From: Aeromicrobium sp. Root472D3
Lineage (GTDB): Bacteria; Actinomycetota; Actinomycetes; Propionibacteriales; Nocardioidaceae
Length of the DNA: 38,702 nucleotides
NCBI RefSeq assembly: GCF_001426485.1
Contig: NZ_LMET01000002.1
Coordinates: forward strand, 265,799-304,500
Reading direction: 5' to 3'
Of this stretch, positions 1 to 8,300 are shown one piece after another. Below the pieces are notes generated by a model. The model was not told where the DNA came from and searched no databases. It saw only the letters and a program-made list of their open reading frames with translations. A program made the translations under genes and the position numbers. Every line of letters starts with the position of its first letter. Position 1 is the stretch's first letter.

Positions 1-206
1 AGATCGACCGCATCGAGCGTCGGACGTCCGAGAAGGGCCTGACGATCGTCCCGTTGTCGCTGTACTTCAAGGACGGACGCGCCAAGGTCGAGATCGCCTT
101 GGCCCGCGGCAAGAAGACGTACGACAAGCGCCACGCGATCGCCGAGCGCACGGCGACGCGCGAGGCCGAGCGCGACCTGGGCCGGCGGCTCAAGGGCATT
201 CACTAG
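1..206 (+). CDS. smpB: SsrA-binding protein SmpB (5' end missing)
   Basis: The C-terminal 67 residues of SmpB, the protein that binds tmRNA and delivers it to ribosomes stalled on broken mRNAs. The reading frame is open from base 3 and ends in TAG at 204-206. The core stretch [18 protein letters not shown], followed by a basic [15 protein letters not shown] segment, is the family signature. The basic C-terminal tail, which reaches into the decoding centre, is present ([12 protein letters not shown]). The start lies outside the window. The downstream amidohydrolase GTG overlaps the stop by one base. The tmRNA partner ssrA is about 2.4 kb downstream on the same strand, so the two functional partners are near neighbours. 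Identification is confident despite truncation. Confidence 0.95.
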   Translation, partial: IDRIERRTSEKGLTIVPLSLYFKDGRAKVEIALARGKKTYDKRHAIAERTATREAERDLGRRLKGIH

Positions 207-1087
207 TGGGAGGCGGGCTCCAGGACGACGACCTCCCCGGGCTCGTCGCCGCGCTGGGCCTGCCCGGCATCGTCGACGTCCACACGCACTTCATGGCGCC
301 GCAGATCCTCGAGAAGGTGTGGGCCTACTTCGACGCCGCGGGACCGATGCTCGGTCGTCCGTGGCCCATCACGTACCGGTGGAGCGACGAGGAGCGCGTC
401 GCCCACCTGCGGTCGATCGGCGTGAAGCGGTTCTCGGCGCTGTCGTACGCGCACCGACCCGGTGTCGCGGGCTTCATGAACGACTGGACGCTGGCGTTCG
501 CCGACCGCACCCCCGACGCGCTGCGCTCGGCGACGTTCTACCCCGAGCCGGACGCGGCGCAGTACGTCCCGCGGCTGCTCGACGAGGGGGTCGAGGTCTT
601 CAAGGTGCACGTGCAGGTCGGTGACTTCGCCCCGAACGACCCGTTGCTCGAGCCGGTGTGGGGGGTGCTCGCCGAGAGCGGCACCCCGATCGTCCTGCAC
701 GCGGGCTCCGGGCCGGCCCCGGGCCACCACACGGGCCCCGCGGGGGTCGCCGACGTGCTGTCGAGGCACCCCGACCTGGCGCTCGTCATCGCCCACCTCG
801 GCATGCCCGAGATCGACGAGTTCCTCGACCTCGCCGAGCGGTACCCGAACGTCCGGCTCGACACCACGATGGCCTTCGTCGACTTCTGGGACGCGCCCGT
901 GCCCGACGGCGTCCCGGCGCGGCTGGGCCAGCTGCAGGACCGGGTGCTGTTCGGCACCGACTTCCCGAACATCCCGTACGCGTACGCCCACCAGGTCGAG
1001 GTGCTGCAGCGGCTCGAGCTGGGCGACGACTGGCTGCGCAGCGTGCTGTGGGGCAACGGTTCGCGGTTGTTCGGGGTCGCCGTGTGA
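206..1087 (+). CDS. Amidohydrolase family protein (TIM-barrel metal hydrolase)
   Basis: 293 residues with the layout of the amidohydrolase-2 superfamily. The N-terminal metal motif is HTH (His26, His28), followed by a likely strand-4 residue (Lys133 in VFKVH), His165 in VLHAGSG, His197 in VIAHLGMPE and Asp252 in LFGTDFPN. The closing NGSRLFG motif is also typical. Such enzymes hydrolyse or decarboxylate amide-, ester- or carboxylate-bearing substrates in the cytoplasm; the substrate cannot be read from sequence. The GTG start overlaps the smpB stop (TAGTG), and the 3' end overlaps the MFS start (GTGA), so smpB, this gene and the transporter are probably one transcript. The short Gly/Asp-rich N-terminus before residue 20 makes a slightly later start possible. 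Confidence 0.82.
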   Translation: MGGGLQDDDLPGLVAALGLPGIVDVHTHFMAPQILEKVWAYFDAAGPMLGRPWPITYRWSDEERVAHLRSIGVKRFSALSYAHRPGVAGFMNDWTLAFADRTPDALRSATFYPEPDAAQYVPRLLDEGVEVFKVHVQVGDFAPNDPLLEPVWGVLAESGTPIVLHAGSGPAPGHHTGPAGVADVLSRHPDLALVIAHLGMPEIDEFLDLAERYPNVRLDTTMAFVDFWDAPVPDGVPARLGQLQDRVLFGTDFPNIPYAYAHQVEVLQRLELGDDWLRSVLWGNGSRLFGVAV

Positions 1088-2499
1088 GTGCCGACGCCGG
1101 CACGATCCGCCTCGCGACCGCCCAGGGGCGGTGGCTGCTCGCCGCGATGATCCTCGGCTCGGGGATGTCGTTCCTCGACGGCTCGATCGTGGGGCTCGCG
1201 CTGCCGTCGATGCGGTCCGACCTCGAGGCGGGGGCAGCGGGCGTGCAGTGGATCGTGAACGGCTACACGTTGATGCTCGCCGCGCTGATCCTCGTCGGGG
1301 GGTCGCTGGGCGACCGGCTCGGACGGCGCCGCGTGTTCGTGGCCGGGGTCGTGCTGTTCGCCGCCGCGTCGGTGCTGTGCGCGGCGGCTCCGACGCTCGA
1401 GGTGCTGGTCGCGTCGCGCGGCCTTCAGGGCGTGGGCGCGGCGCTCCTGACGCCCGGCAGCCTCGCGATCATCTCGGCGTCGTTCGCGCCCGAGGACCGG
1501 GGGAGCGCGATCGGCCTCTGGTCGGGGCTGGCCGGCGTGACGACCGCGATCGGTCCACTGGTCGGCGGCTGGCTGGTCGACACCACGGGGTGGCGCGGGA
1601 TCTTCTGGATCAACGTCCCGCTGGCCGTCGCGGTGGTGTGGCTGGCCGTGCGGCACGTGCCCGAGACGACCGGCGAGGACGACCCGATCGACTACGTGGG
1701 GGCCGCGCTGACGGCGCTCGGGCTCGCCGCGCTGACGTACGGGCTGGTCGACGGGTCGTGGCTGTGGGGTGCTGTCGGCGCGGTGCTGATGGTGGTGTTC
1801 GTGCTGCACCAGCGGGTCACGCCGCACGCGCTGGTGCCGATGCAGCTGTTCGCCGACCGGGTGTTCACGGCCGCCAACATCTGCACGTTCGCGATCTACG
1901 GGGCGCTGGCGGCGTCGAGCTTCCTGCTGGTGCAGCAGCTGCAGTACGTCTCGGGGTTCTCGCCCCTGGTGGCGGGGATGGCGAGCGTGCCGATGACGAT
2001 CATCATGCTGCTGTTCTCGTCGCGCGCGGGAGCGCTCGGCACGCGCATCGGTCCGCGGCTGCCGCTGACGATCGGCCCCCTGGTCGCGGCGGCCGGTCTG
2101 CTGCTGATGCTGCGGATCGGCGACGACGCGAGCTTCGTGACCGACGTGCTGCCCGCCTCGATCGTGTTCGGCATCGGCCTGACGGTGCTCGTCGCACCCC
2201 TGACGACCGCGGTGCTGGCGGCCGCGCCGATGCAGCAGACCGGCATCGCGTCGGGCATCAACAACGCCGTCTCGCGCACGGCGTCGCTGCTGGCGGTGGC
2301 CGCGATCCCGCCGATCGCGGGCATCACGGGTCGCGACTTCGCCGACCCGGCCGTGTTCGGCCCGGGCTTTCGCACCGGCACGCTGATCTGCGTCGGCATG
2401 CTGGTGCTCGCCGCCGCGTGCGCCGTCACCCTGATCCACCGCCTCCCCGCCCCCGCCCCCGGACCCGGACCCGCGAGTGGTGCGGAGTGGACGGACTGA
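1084..2499 (+). CDS. MFS drug/multidrug efflux transporter (DHA2, 14-TM type)
   Basis: 471 residues, highly hydrophobic, with about 14 predicted membrane segments as in the EmrB/QacA (DHA2) family of proton-coupled drug exporters. Visible motifs are the acidic TM1 signature FLDGSIVGLALPSM (Asp32), loop motif A (GDRLGRRRVF, residues 76-85) and antiporter motif C (GVTTAIGPLVGGWLV, about 151-165). Its place is the cytoplasmic membrane. The GTG start overlaps the preceding amidohydrolase stop (GTGA), indicating translational coupling and suggesting that the hydrolase acts on something the pump exports or relieves; that link is inference. The C-terminus is Pro/Gly-rich (PAPAPGPGPASG) and its last codons form the left arm of a strong hairpin. 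The substrate is unknown. Confidence 0.88.
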   Translation: MSADAGTIRLATAQGRWLLAAMILGSGMSFLDGSIVGLALPSMRSDLEAGAAGVQWIVNGYTLMLAALILVGGSLGDRLGRRRVFVAGVVLFAAASVLCAAAPTLEVLVASRGLQGVGAALLTPGSLAIISASFAPEDRGSAIGLWSGLAGVTTAIGPLVGGWLVDTTGWRGIFWINVPLAVAVVWLAVRHVPETTGEDDPIDYVGAALTALGLAALTYGLVDGSWLWGAVGAVLMVVFVLHQRVTPHALVPMQLFADRVFTAANICTFAIYGALAASSFLLVQQLQYVSGFSPLVAGMASVPMTIIMLLFSSRAGALGTRIGPRLPLTIGPLVAAAGLLLMLRIGDDASFVTDVLPASIVFGIGLTVLVAPLTTAVLAAAPMQQTGIASGINNAVSRTASLLAVAAIPPIAGITGRDFADPAVFGPGFRTGTLICVGMLVLAAACAVTLIHRLPAPAPGPGPASGAEWTD

Positions 2500-2530
2500 G
2501 ACGGCGAGTCCGACCACACTGCACCACTCG
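2474..2530 (+). terminator. Strong interrupted hairpin at the 3' end of the MFS gene
   Basis: Ten perfect base pairs form the outer stem (CGAGTGGTGC at 2474-2483 with GCACCACTCG at 2521-2530). Then come a 3x3 internal loop, four pairs (GTGG/CCAC), one A-A mismatch and six pairs (CGGACT/AGTCCG) closing a nine-base loop. The stop codon (2497-2499) sits at the top. No U tract follows, as is usual in actinobacteria. It probably ends the smpB-hydrolase-MFS transcript before ssrA. An extra copy of the right arm follows at 2541-2551 (see findings). Confidence 0.5.
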
Positions 2531-2580
2531 GACCCGGGAACGCACCACTCGACCGACGTCGTGGAATGATCGGCTCGGCC

Positions 2581-2610
2581 CTGACGTTGGGCAGGAGTAG
2601 GATGGATACT
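2581..2610 (+). promoter_or_regulatory. Candidate ssrA promoter
   Basis: CTGACG (2581-2586) and GATACT (2605-2610) are separated by 18 bases and resemble -35 and -10 boxes. An alternative -10, TAGGAT, lies at 2598-2603. Either would start a precursor about 40-50 bases before the mature tmRNA 5' end, which RNase P would trim. The match is modest. Confidence 0.35.
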
Positions 2611-2656
2611 CGGTCGCGGCACGAAGCTCGATGCGACGGTGGTTGACAACTCAAGA

Positions 2657-3023
2657 GGGGCTGATCGGTTTCGACTAAGGTCGTTCGATTCAGGTGAAGC
2701 GGGTAGAGGATCCAGGGTTATCTCTCAAACGATCTCTGGAAACCAACAAGTGCCGATTCAAAGCGCACTGACTTCGCCCTCGCTGCTTAAGCGATAGGTG
2801 AAGGGCTGGCCCGGGGGAGCTTCCGCTCCGGATCGCCAGTCTCATTTAGGAGGCTTGCTGGTCACACGGCGTCACAGCGTGTGATCGGGACTTTTCTGTG
2901 ACTGAGCCTGTCGGCGACGCGTCTGTTCGAGCGCCGGGGCTGAGAAAAGCGACCAGACAGACTGCACCCGGAGAAGCCCTGACTCAGCGCCGTAGGACCG
3001 GGGTTCGATTCCCCGCAGCTCCA
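2657..3023 (+). ncRNA. ssrA: tmRNA (transfer-messenger RNA)
   Basis: The 5' end GGGGCTGATCGGTTTCGAC and the 3' T-arm GGTTCGATTCCCCGCAGCTCC are the conserved tRNA-like ends. GGGGCTG (2657-2663) pairs with CAGCTCC (3016-3022) as a seven-base acceptor stem, with A3023 as discriminator. The CCA tail is not encoded (the genome continues CTG). The internal reading frame starts at the GCC resume codon (2752) and encodes ADSKRTDFALAA, ending in TAA at 2788-2790; the LAA end is the ClpXP/ClpAP degradation signal. The RNA rescues stalled ribosomes together with SmpB, whose gene is upstream. Total length of 367 nt is typical. Confidence 0.97.
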
Positions 3024-3029
3024 CTGAAC

Positions 3030-3075
3030 GACAGAGCCCCGCTCGCCCTGATGATGGGGCGAGCGGGGCTCTGTC
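3030..3075 (+). terminator. Intrinsic-type terminator hairpin of ssrA
   Basis: A perfect 19-base-pair inverted repeat (3030-3048 with 3057-3075) around an eight-base loop begins seven bases after the tmRNA discriminator. It has no T run after it, as is common in high-GC actinobacteria. Position and perfection make termination of ssrA the obvious role. Confidence 0.85.
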
Positions 3076-3183
3076 GTGCCGTGCGGCAGCACGATGAGTC
3101 GGGTGGACCCCATCGACGCCTAGAGTCTGGTGGGCGACGGCGCAACGGGGTTCCGGTCGCGCGAACCGAGAGGTCGGACGCTC

Positions 3184-3561
3184 ATGACCAGGTCTGGGTG
3201 GGCTGCGACTGTGGCGGCGATCGTCCTCGCGGCCTCGCTCGTGTGGGGCTGGCAGATCCTGTCGTCCGAGGCACAGGCGCGGACGGCCGGCGGCGTCGAG
3301 CAGTGCGGCAGCGTGCTGCACGTGCTGGTCACGGGCGACGCCTACCGTGGCGGCGAGCTGCGACCGGACCAGGCGGCGCACGACGGCGCCTGCGTGTCGG
3401 ACGCGCGCGACCACGTCCGGGTGGCCGCCGTCCCGGCCTCGGTGACGCTCGTGTCGGTCCTGATCCTGCTGCCGAGCCTGCGCGTCGGGCACCGCCGGGC
3501 GCGGTCGGATCGTGAGCACCGCCTTGCCCCTCACCGTCCCGGCGATAGCGTGGACGAATGA
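3184..3561 (+). CDS. Small two-TM membrane protein of unknown function
   Basis: 125 residues, not recognised. After MTRSGW there is a hydrophobic segment (about residues 7-24, VAAIVLAASLVWGW), then a soluble middle of about 60 residues with two cysteines (EQCGS and DGACVS) that could form an extracytoplasmic disulfide. A second hydrophobic segment follows (AAVPASVTLVSVLILLPSL) and then a basic tail (RRARSDREHR). The ATG at 3184 is chosen because it places the first membrane segment at the N-terminus and has a GAGAGG sequence upstream; a GTG at 3130 in the same frame would add 18 polar residues. Its stop overlaps the start of the carbinolamine dehydratase (ATGA). A VKOR disulfide protein is encoded nearby, which fits the two cysteines only as speculation. 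Confidence 0.65.
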   Translation: MTRSGWAATVAAIVLAASLVWGWQILSSEAQARTAGGVEQCGSVLHVLVTGDAYRGGELRPDQAAHDGACVSDARDHVRVAAVPASVTLVSVLILLPSLRVGHRRARSDREHRLAPHRPGDSVDE

Positions 3562-3845
3562 CGTCCTACACCGATGCCCAGATCGAAGAAGCGCTCGACG
3601 GACTGCCTGGGTGGTCGCAGGAGGGCGAGGCGATCGTGAAGTCGTTCGAGTTCGCCGACTTCATGGCCGCGATCTCGTTCATCAACAAGGCGGCGGGGTC
3701 GATCGACGAGATGGACCACCACCCCGAGTGGACCAACGTCTACAACCGGGTCGACATCCGGCTGAGCAGTCACGACGTCGGCGGCGTCACCGATCGCGAC
3801 GTGCAGCTGGCCCGCGTGCTGGAGCGCGTCGCCGCCGCCAGCTGA
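3558..3845 (+). CDS. 4a-hydroxytetrahydrobiopterin (pterin-4a-carbinolamine) dehydratase
   Basis: 95 residues, the normal length for the PCD/DCoH/PhhB family. The family signature MDHHPEWTNVYNRVDIRLSSHD is present, giving the catalytic histidines His54, His55 and His72, with Trp58 and the Asn-containing strand following. The enzyme dehydrates the 4a-hydroxy pterin produced by aromatic amino acid hydroxylases, but many actinobacteria carry it without an obvious hydroxylase and its role there is uncertain. No phenylalanine hydroxylase is present in this window. The ATG overlaps the stop of the preceding membrane protein gene by four bases. It is convergent with the VKOR gene, 15 bp away. Confidence 0.93.
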   Translation: MTSYTDAQIEEALDGLPGWSQEGEAIVKSFEFADFMAAISFINKAAGSIDEMDHHPEWTNVYNRVDIRLSSHDVGGVTDRDVQLARVLERVAAAS

Positions 3846-3860
3846 GCCGCGCGGACGGGC

Positions 3861-4484
3861 TCAGGCCCAGAGGTTCGAGCCGAACTTGAACCAGATGGCC
3901 GAGATGACGGCGACGTACCAGAGCACGGTGATCAGCAGGGTCCAGTCGCCGACGAACCGGGAGACCGGGTTGCCGGGTGCGAAGACCGCCAGGTTGCGCG
4001 CCGTGAGCCACACGAAGATCGGGATCATGACGGTCCAGACGACCATGCACCAGGGGCAGAGCTTGCCGATCTCGTAGATGCTCTGCGACTGCAGCCACGT
4101 CACGAAGCCGATGCCGAACAGGGCGCCCGCCTGCAGGCCGAGCCAGACGAAGTCGGGCAGCTGCACCCGCGCGACCATCAGGACGCCGAGGGTCAGGACG
4201 ATCGCGAAGCCGGCCACACCGATGATCGGGTTGGGGAAGCCGAACGCCGAGGCCTGGTCGGTGTTGATGACCCCGCCGCAGCTGACGAAGGCGTTGATGT
4301 CGCACGCCAGCTGGGCCGTCTTGCCGTCGGCCTCGTCCTGGAGGAACTTGACCTTGTCGATCAGCAGCACCGCGGCCGACAGCAGGCCGATCGCACCACC
4401 GATCAGCAGCAGCAGGCCGAGGCCGCGATCGGAGCGCTCGTACGTGTCGAGGTCGGTCCGGTCGGCCACCATCGCGTCAGTCAT
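3861..4484 (-). CDS. Vitamin K epoxide reductase (VKOR) family protein
   Basis: 207 residues with about five hydrophobic segments. It carries the two cysteine pairs of bacterial VKOR: Cys61 and Cys69 in the periplasmic loop (ACDINAFVSCGGV) and the redox motif CPWC (Cys143, Cys146) at the membrane face. The conserved Ser/Asn-Pro patch (FGFPNPIIGV) that borders the quinone site is present. VKOR reoxidises a DsbA-like partner and passes electrons to menaquinone, so it supports disulfide formation in exported proteins. No DsbA is adjacent. The start at 4484 is preferred over a frame-compatible ATG at 4511 because a TAGGAT box (4492-4497, minus strand) lies seven bases before it, suggesting a leaderless message. 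Confidence 0.93.
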   Translation of the reverse strand: MTDAMVADRTDLDTYERSDRGLGLLLLIGGAIGLLSAAVLLIDKVKFLQDEADGKTAQLACDINAFVSCGGVINTDQASAFGFPNPIIGVAGFAIVLTLGVLMVARVQLPDFVWLGLQAGALFGIGFVTWLQSQSIYEIGKLCPWCMVVWTVMIPIFVWLTARNLAVFAPGNPVSRFVGDWTLLITVLWYVAVISAIWFKFGSNLWA

Positions 4485-4520
4485 GACAGTGATCCTAGAA
4501 CGAGCCCGCAACCATCTGCG

Positions 4521-5300
4521 TCAGGTCTGGCAGTGGGGGCACCAGAAACAGTCGCGCTCGGTGGTGGGGCGGTCGCCGAGCTTGCCGTTGCGCAGCCGGG
4601 TGCCGCACCGGCGACAGCGGGCGCGCTCGCGGTTGTAGACCCAGCGGTCCTCCCCGGTGCGGGTGCTGCCGGTGAACGAACGCTCGACGCGCGCCTTGTT
4701 GACGTCGAGCATGCGCTGGCCGCGCGAGATGACGCGCGTCAGGTCGGGCACCTCGCCGATCGGACGGGTCGGCAGCAGACCCATGATGAACAGCAGCTCG
4801 TTGACGTACTCGTTGCCGAAGCCCGCGAGGTTGCGCTGGTCGAGCAGGGCCAGGAAGACCGGACGGTCGGGATCGGCGGCGGTGTTGGCGACGGCCAGCT
4901 CGAGGTCCCAGTCGGCCCCGAGTAGATCGGGGCCAAGGTAGCCGATCGCGGACTCCTCGTCGTCGATGTCGAGGACCTCGAGGATGCCCAGGGAGTAGCC
5001 GATCGCCTGCCACTCGTCGTTCTCGAGCACGGCGCGTGCCGAGTGGCCGGGTCGCCGCCACGGCGACTCGAGCCGCTGGACGTGCCAGGCGCCCTCCATC
5101 TTGAGGTGGGAGTGGATCGAGTGCCGGGGCGTGCGAATGAGCAGGTGCTTGCCGTGGCTCGCGACCTCGTCGACGACCTCGCCCGACAGGTCGAGCGTCG
5201 CGAAGGCGGGCACCCGGAAGTCGGTGCGCGTCAGCTCGCGCCCCGCGAGGGCCTCGTGCAGGTGGTGGGCCGTGCGCCAGACGGTGTCTCCCTCAGGCAT
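4521..5300 (-). CDS. nei2: Fpg/Nei family DNA glycosylase/AP lyase (Nei2-like)
   Basis: 259 residues. The N-terminal MPEGDTVWR provides the catalytic Pro2 (Schiff-base nucleophile once Met is removed) and Glu3. Lys51 (SHGKHLL) is the conserved beta-hairpin lysine, and the helix-two-turn-helix contains LDQRNLAGFGNEYVNE. The C-terminal zinc finger has Cys229, Cys232, Cys254 and Cys257, with an additional Cys251. The enzyme removes oxidised bases such as oxidised pyrimidines and cuts the abasic site. The MPEGDTVWRTA start is typical of the actinobacterial Nei2 branch. Its start overlaps the end of lhr by eight bases, so glycosylase and helicase are translated from one message, coupling base excision repair to a DNA-damage helicase. 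Confidence 0.93.
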   Translation of the reverse strand: MPEGDTVWRTAHHLHEALAGRELTRTDFRVPAFATLDLSGEVVDEVASHGKHLLIRTPRHSIHSHLKMEGAWHVQRLESPWRRPGHSARAVLENDEWQAIGYSLGILEVLDIDDEESAIGYLGPDLLGADWDLELAVANTAADPDRPVFLALLDQRNLAGFGNEYVNELLFIMGLLPTRPIGEVPDLTRVISRGQRMLDVNKARVERSFTGSTRTGEDRWVYNRERARCRRCGTRLRNGKLGDRPTTERDCFWCPHCQT

Positions 5301-8300
5301 CGATCCGTACCCCCTTGATGGTCTGCTCGAAGCCGGCCTCGAGCAGGGCGGCGCCGAGCGGCGAGGACGCGACGGGACGTCCGTCGGCGGTCTCGACCGT
5401 CAGTCGGCTCATGCGGCGGGCCCGCACGAGGGTCGCGAGCGAGCGACCCGCCGCCTCGAGCCGTGCCGGGTCGTCGTCGAACACCAGCGCCTTCTTGCCG
5501 CCGCGCTCGAGGTACAGCACGAGGTGACCGTCGTGCAGCACGACGAGCGAGCCGGCCTTGCGGGCGGGACGGTGCCGAGTGCTCGCCTCGTCGACGGGCC
5601 GGTCGGGCCACGGCAGCGCGGCACCGTACGGATTGGCCGGGTCGGTGGCGGCCAGCGTGACGGCCGCGGCATCGGTGGGCCGGTCGTCCTCGAGGACGAA
5701 GGCGCGCATGCGGTCGACCGTGGCGGGTGCCCCGAACTGCGCGGCGCCGAGCGTCTCGATGTAGTAGCCGCGCAGCACCGAGCCGCTCTGCTCGAGCTCG
5801 CGCAGGACGCGGTAGATCGCCGCGAAGCCGCCGGGTGTCTGCTCGGCCATGACCGATCCGCGGGTCACGACGCCGTACCGCCCGACGAGCGACTCGGCGC
5901 GGGACAGCTGCAGGGTCGTCGGGTCGTCGGCGGTCTCGGTGAGCGAGAACCACCGGCCGCTGACGGTCGGGGGGCCCTGCTGGGCGACCCGCGGCGAGCG
6001 GATGCGGCGTCCGTGCAGCCGGGCGCGGGGAGCCAGCCGCGTCGTGCGGTGGGCGCCGCCGCGTCCGACCAGCGTGCGCACGGGGGCGAAGGTGTCGTTG
6101 CTGATGCGCCCCGACCACACGAGGTCCCACAGCGCGGCGGCGACGTCGGCGTGGTCGACGGTGTCGGGCCCCTGCGCACCCAGCACCTCGACGAGCTGGC
6201 GGAACAGGAACGCCCCTCCGCCGTCGAGCGCCTGGGCGATCGTGGCCGGCAGCGCGTCGGGGTCGAGGGGCTCGACGCCCTGGGCGCCGGCGGCGCGCAG
6301 CACGAAGTCGGCGGGGTGCAGCTGCACCCAGCCGTCGTTGCCGGGCAGCGAGCCGGCTCCCGACCAGACGACCTCGCCGGCCGAGGTGAGCTCGTCGAGC
6401 ATCGCGGGGGAGTAGTCGCGCACGCGGGCGGGCAGCACGAGCGACTCCCACGACGAGGCGGGCAGCGCCAGGCCCGCGAGCTGGTCGATCGTGGCGAGCA
6501 CGCCCTCGGTGCCGCGCACGGTGCCGCCGACGCCCTGCCACGCGGGCAGGAACCGCGCGAACGTCAGCGGGTCGACGGGCTCGACCTGCTGACGGGCCGC
6601 CGCGAGCGAGCGTGAGCGCAGACGGCGCAGCACGCCGGGCTCGACCCACTCGCTGCCGGTGGCCTGCGGCCGGAACTCGCCCTCGGTGAGCCGGCCGTCG
6701 CGCGACAGGCGACGCAGCACCTGGTCGGCGATCGCGACGCCGATGCCGAAGCGGGCCGCGACGTCGGCGCTCGTGAACGGGCCGTGGGTGCGGGTGTGCC
6801 GCGAGACGAGGTCGAGCAGCGGGTCGGCGACGACCTCGAGGTGCGCCTCGGAGACCCCCATCGGCACCACGACCCCGAGCGCGTCGCGCAGCCGGCCGGC
6901 GTCCTCGACGACGGCCCACCGCACGTCGCCGGCCACCGCGACCTCGATCGCGCGGCGGGCGGTCTGCAGCTCGCCGAGCCATCCGTCGACCTCGCCGGAC
7001 AGGTCGGGCTGCACGCGGGCACGCACCTCGTCGGACGACAACGGGCCCAGCAGGCGCAGCAGGTCGGCGACTCCCTCGACGTCCTTGGCCTGGCGGTCGT
7101 CGGTGAGTCGCTGCAGCTCGAGCTCGAGGTGCTCGAGCACCTCGGGGTCGAGCAGCTCACGCAGCTCGGCGCGACCCAGCAGCTCGGCCAGCAGCGTGGG
7201 GTCGAGGGTCAGGGCCGAGGCGCGGCGCTCGGCCAGCGGCGTGTCGCCCTCGTAGAGGAAGGCCGCCACGTAGCCGAACAGCAGGTTCTGCGCGAAGGGG
7301 GACGCCCGCTCGGTCGTGACCTCGGCGATCTGCACCTCGCGGGAGGTCAGCTTCTTCGACAGCATCGTGAGCGCCGGCAGGTCGTAGACGTCCTGCAGGC
7401 ACTCGCGGGCGGTCTCGAGCAGGATCGGGAACGACGGGTACTTGCGGGCGACGTCGAGCAGCTGCGCCGACCGCTGCCGCTGCTGCCACAGCGGTGCGCG
7501 AGAGCCGGGGTTGCGGCGCGGCAGCAGCAGGGCGCGCGAGGCGCACTCGCGGAAGCGGGACGCGAACAGCGCCGAGCCTCCGACCTCGGCCGTCACGATC
7601 GTGTCGAGCTCGTCGGTCTCGAACACGAACAGCTCGGCGCCCGGTGGCTCGGTCTCGGTGTCGGGGATGCGCGCCACGATGCCGTCGTCGCTGGCCACGA
7701 CCGAGCCGTCCATGCCGTAGCGCTCGATGATGCGGGCGGCCACCGCGAGGGCCCACGGGGCATGCACCCGACGGCCGAAGGGGGAGTGCAGGACGACCCG
7801 CCAGTCGCCGAGCTCGTCGCGGAACCGCTCGACCAGCAGGGTGCGGTCGGACGGCACCTGGCCCGTGGCCTCCTTCTGGTCGCGCAGGTACGCGCCGAGG
7901 TTGTCGGCCGCCCGGCGGTCGAGGCCCAGGGCGGCGGTGCGCTCGGCGAGGGCGTCGGGAGCCAGGGCCGAGGCCTCGCGGACGAACGCGCCGATCGCCT
8001 CGCCGAGCTCGTAGGGCCGCCCGATCGCGTCGCCCTTCCAGAACGGGAGGCGGGCCGGCTGACCGAAGGCGGGGACCACGTTGACGCGGTCGTGGGTGAT
8101 CTCCTGGATGCGCCAGCTCGTCGCGCCGAGGGCGAAGACGTCGTTGATGCGCGACTCGTAGACCATCTCCTCGTCGAGCTCACCGACCTTGCGCGAGCCG
8201 CTCTCCTCGGTGCCGGCGGCCAGGAACACGCCGAACATGCCGCGGTCGGGGATCGTGCCGCCGCTCGTGACGGCGAGCCGCTGCGCACCGGGGCGGCCCG

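Noticed and set aside
2643..2648. TTGACA just before ssrA, a perfect -35 consensus
   Set aside because: It is only nine bases from the mature 5' end, so the matching -10 would fall inside the tmRNA; no -10 occurs at the required place.
538..2649. Minus-strand open frame of about 700 codons
   Set aside because: Antisense to the amidohydrolase and MFS genes; repetitive His/Arg/Gln composition typical of shadow frames.
2872..3534. Open frames across the tmRNA gene on both strands
   Set aside because: They overlap conserved RNA structure and its terminator; no protein features.
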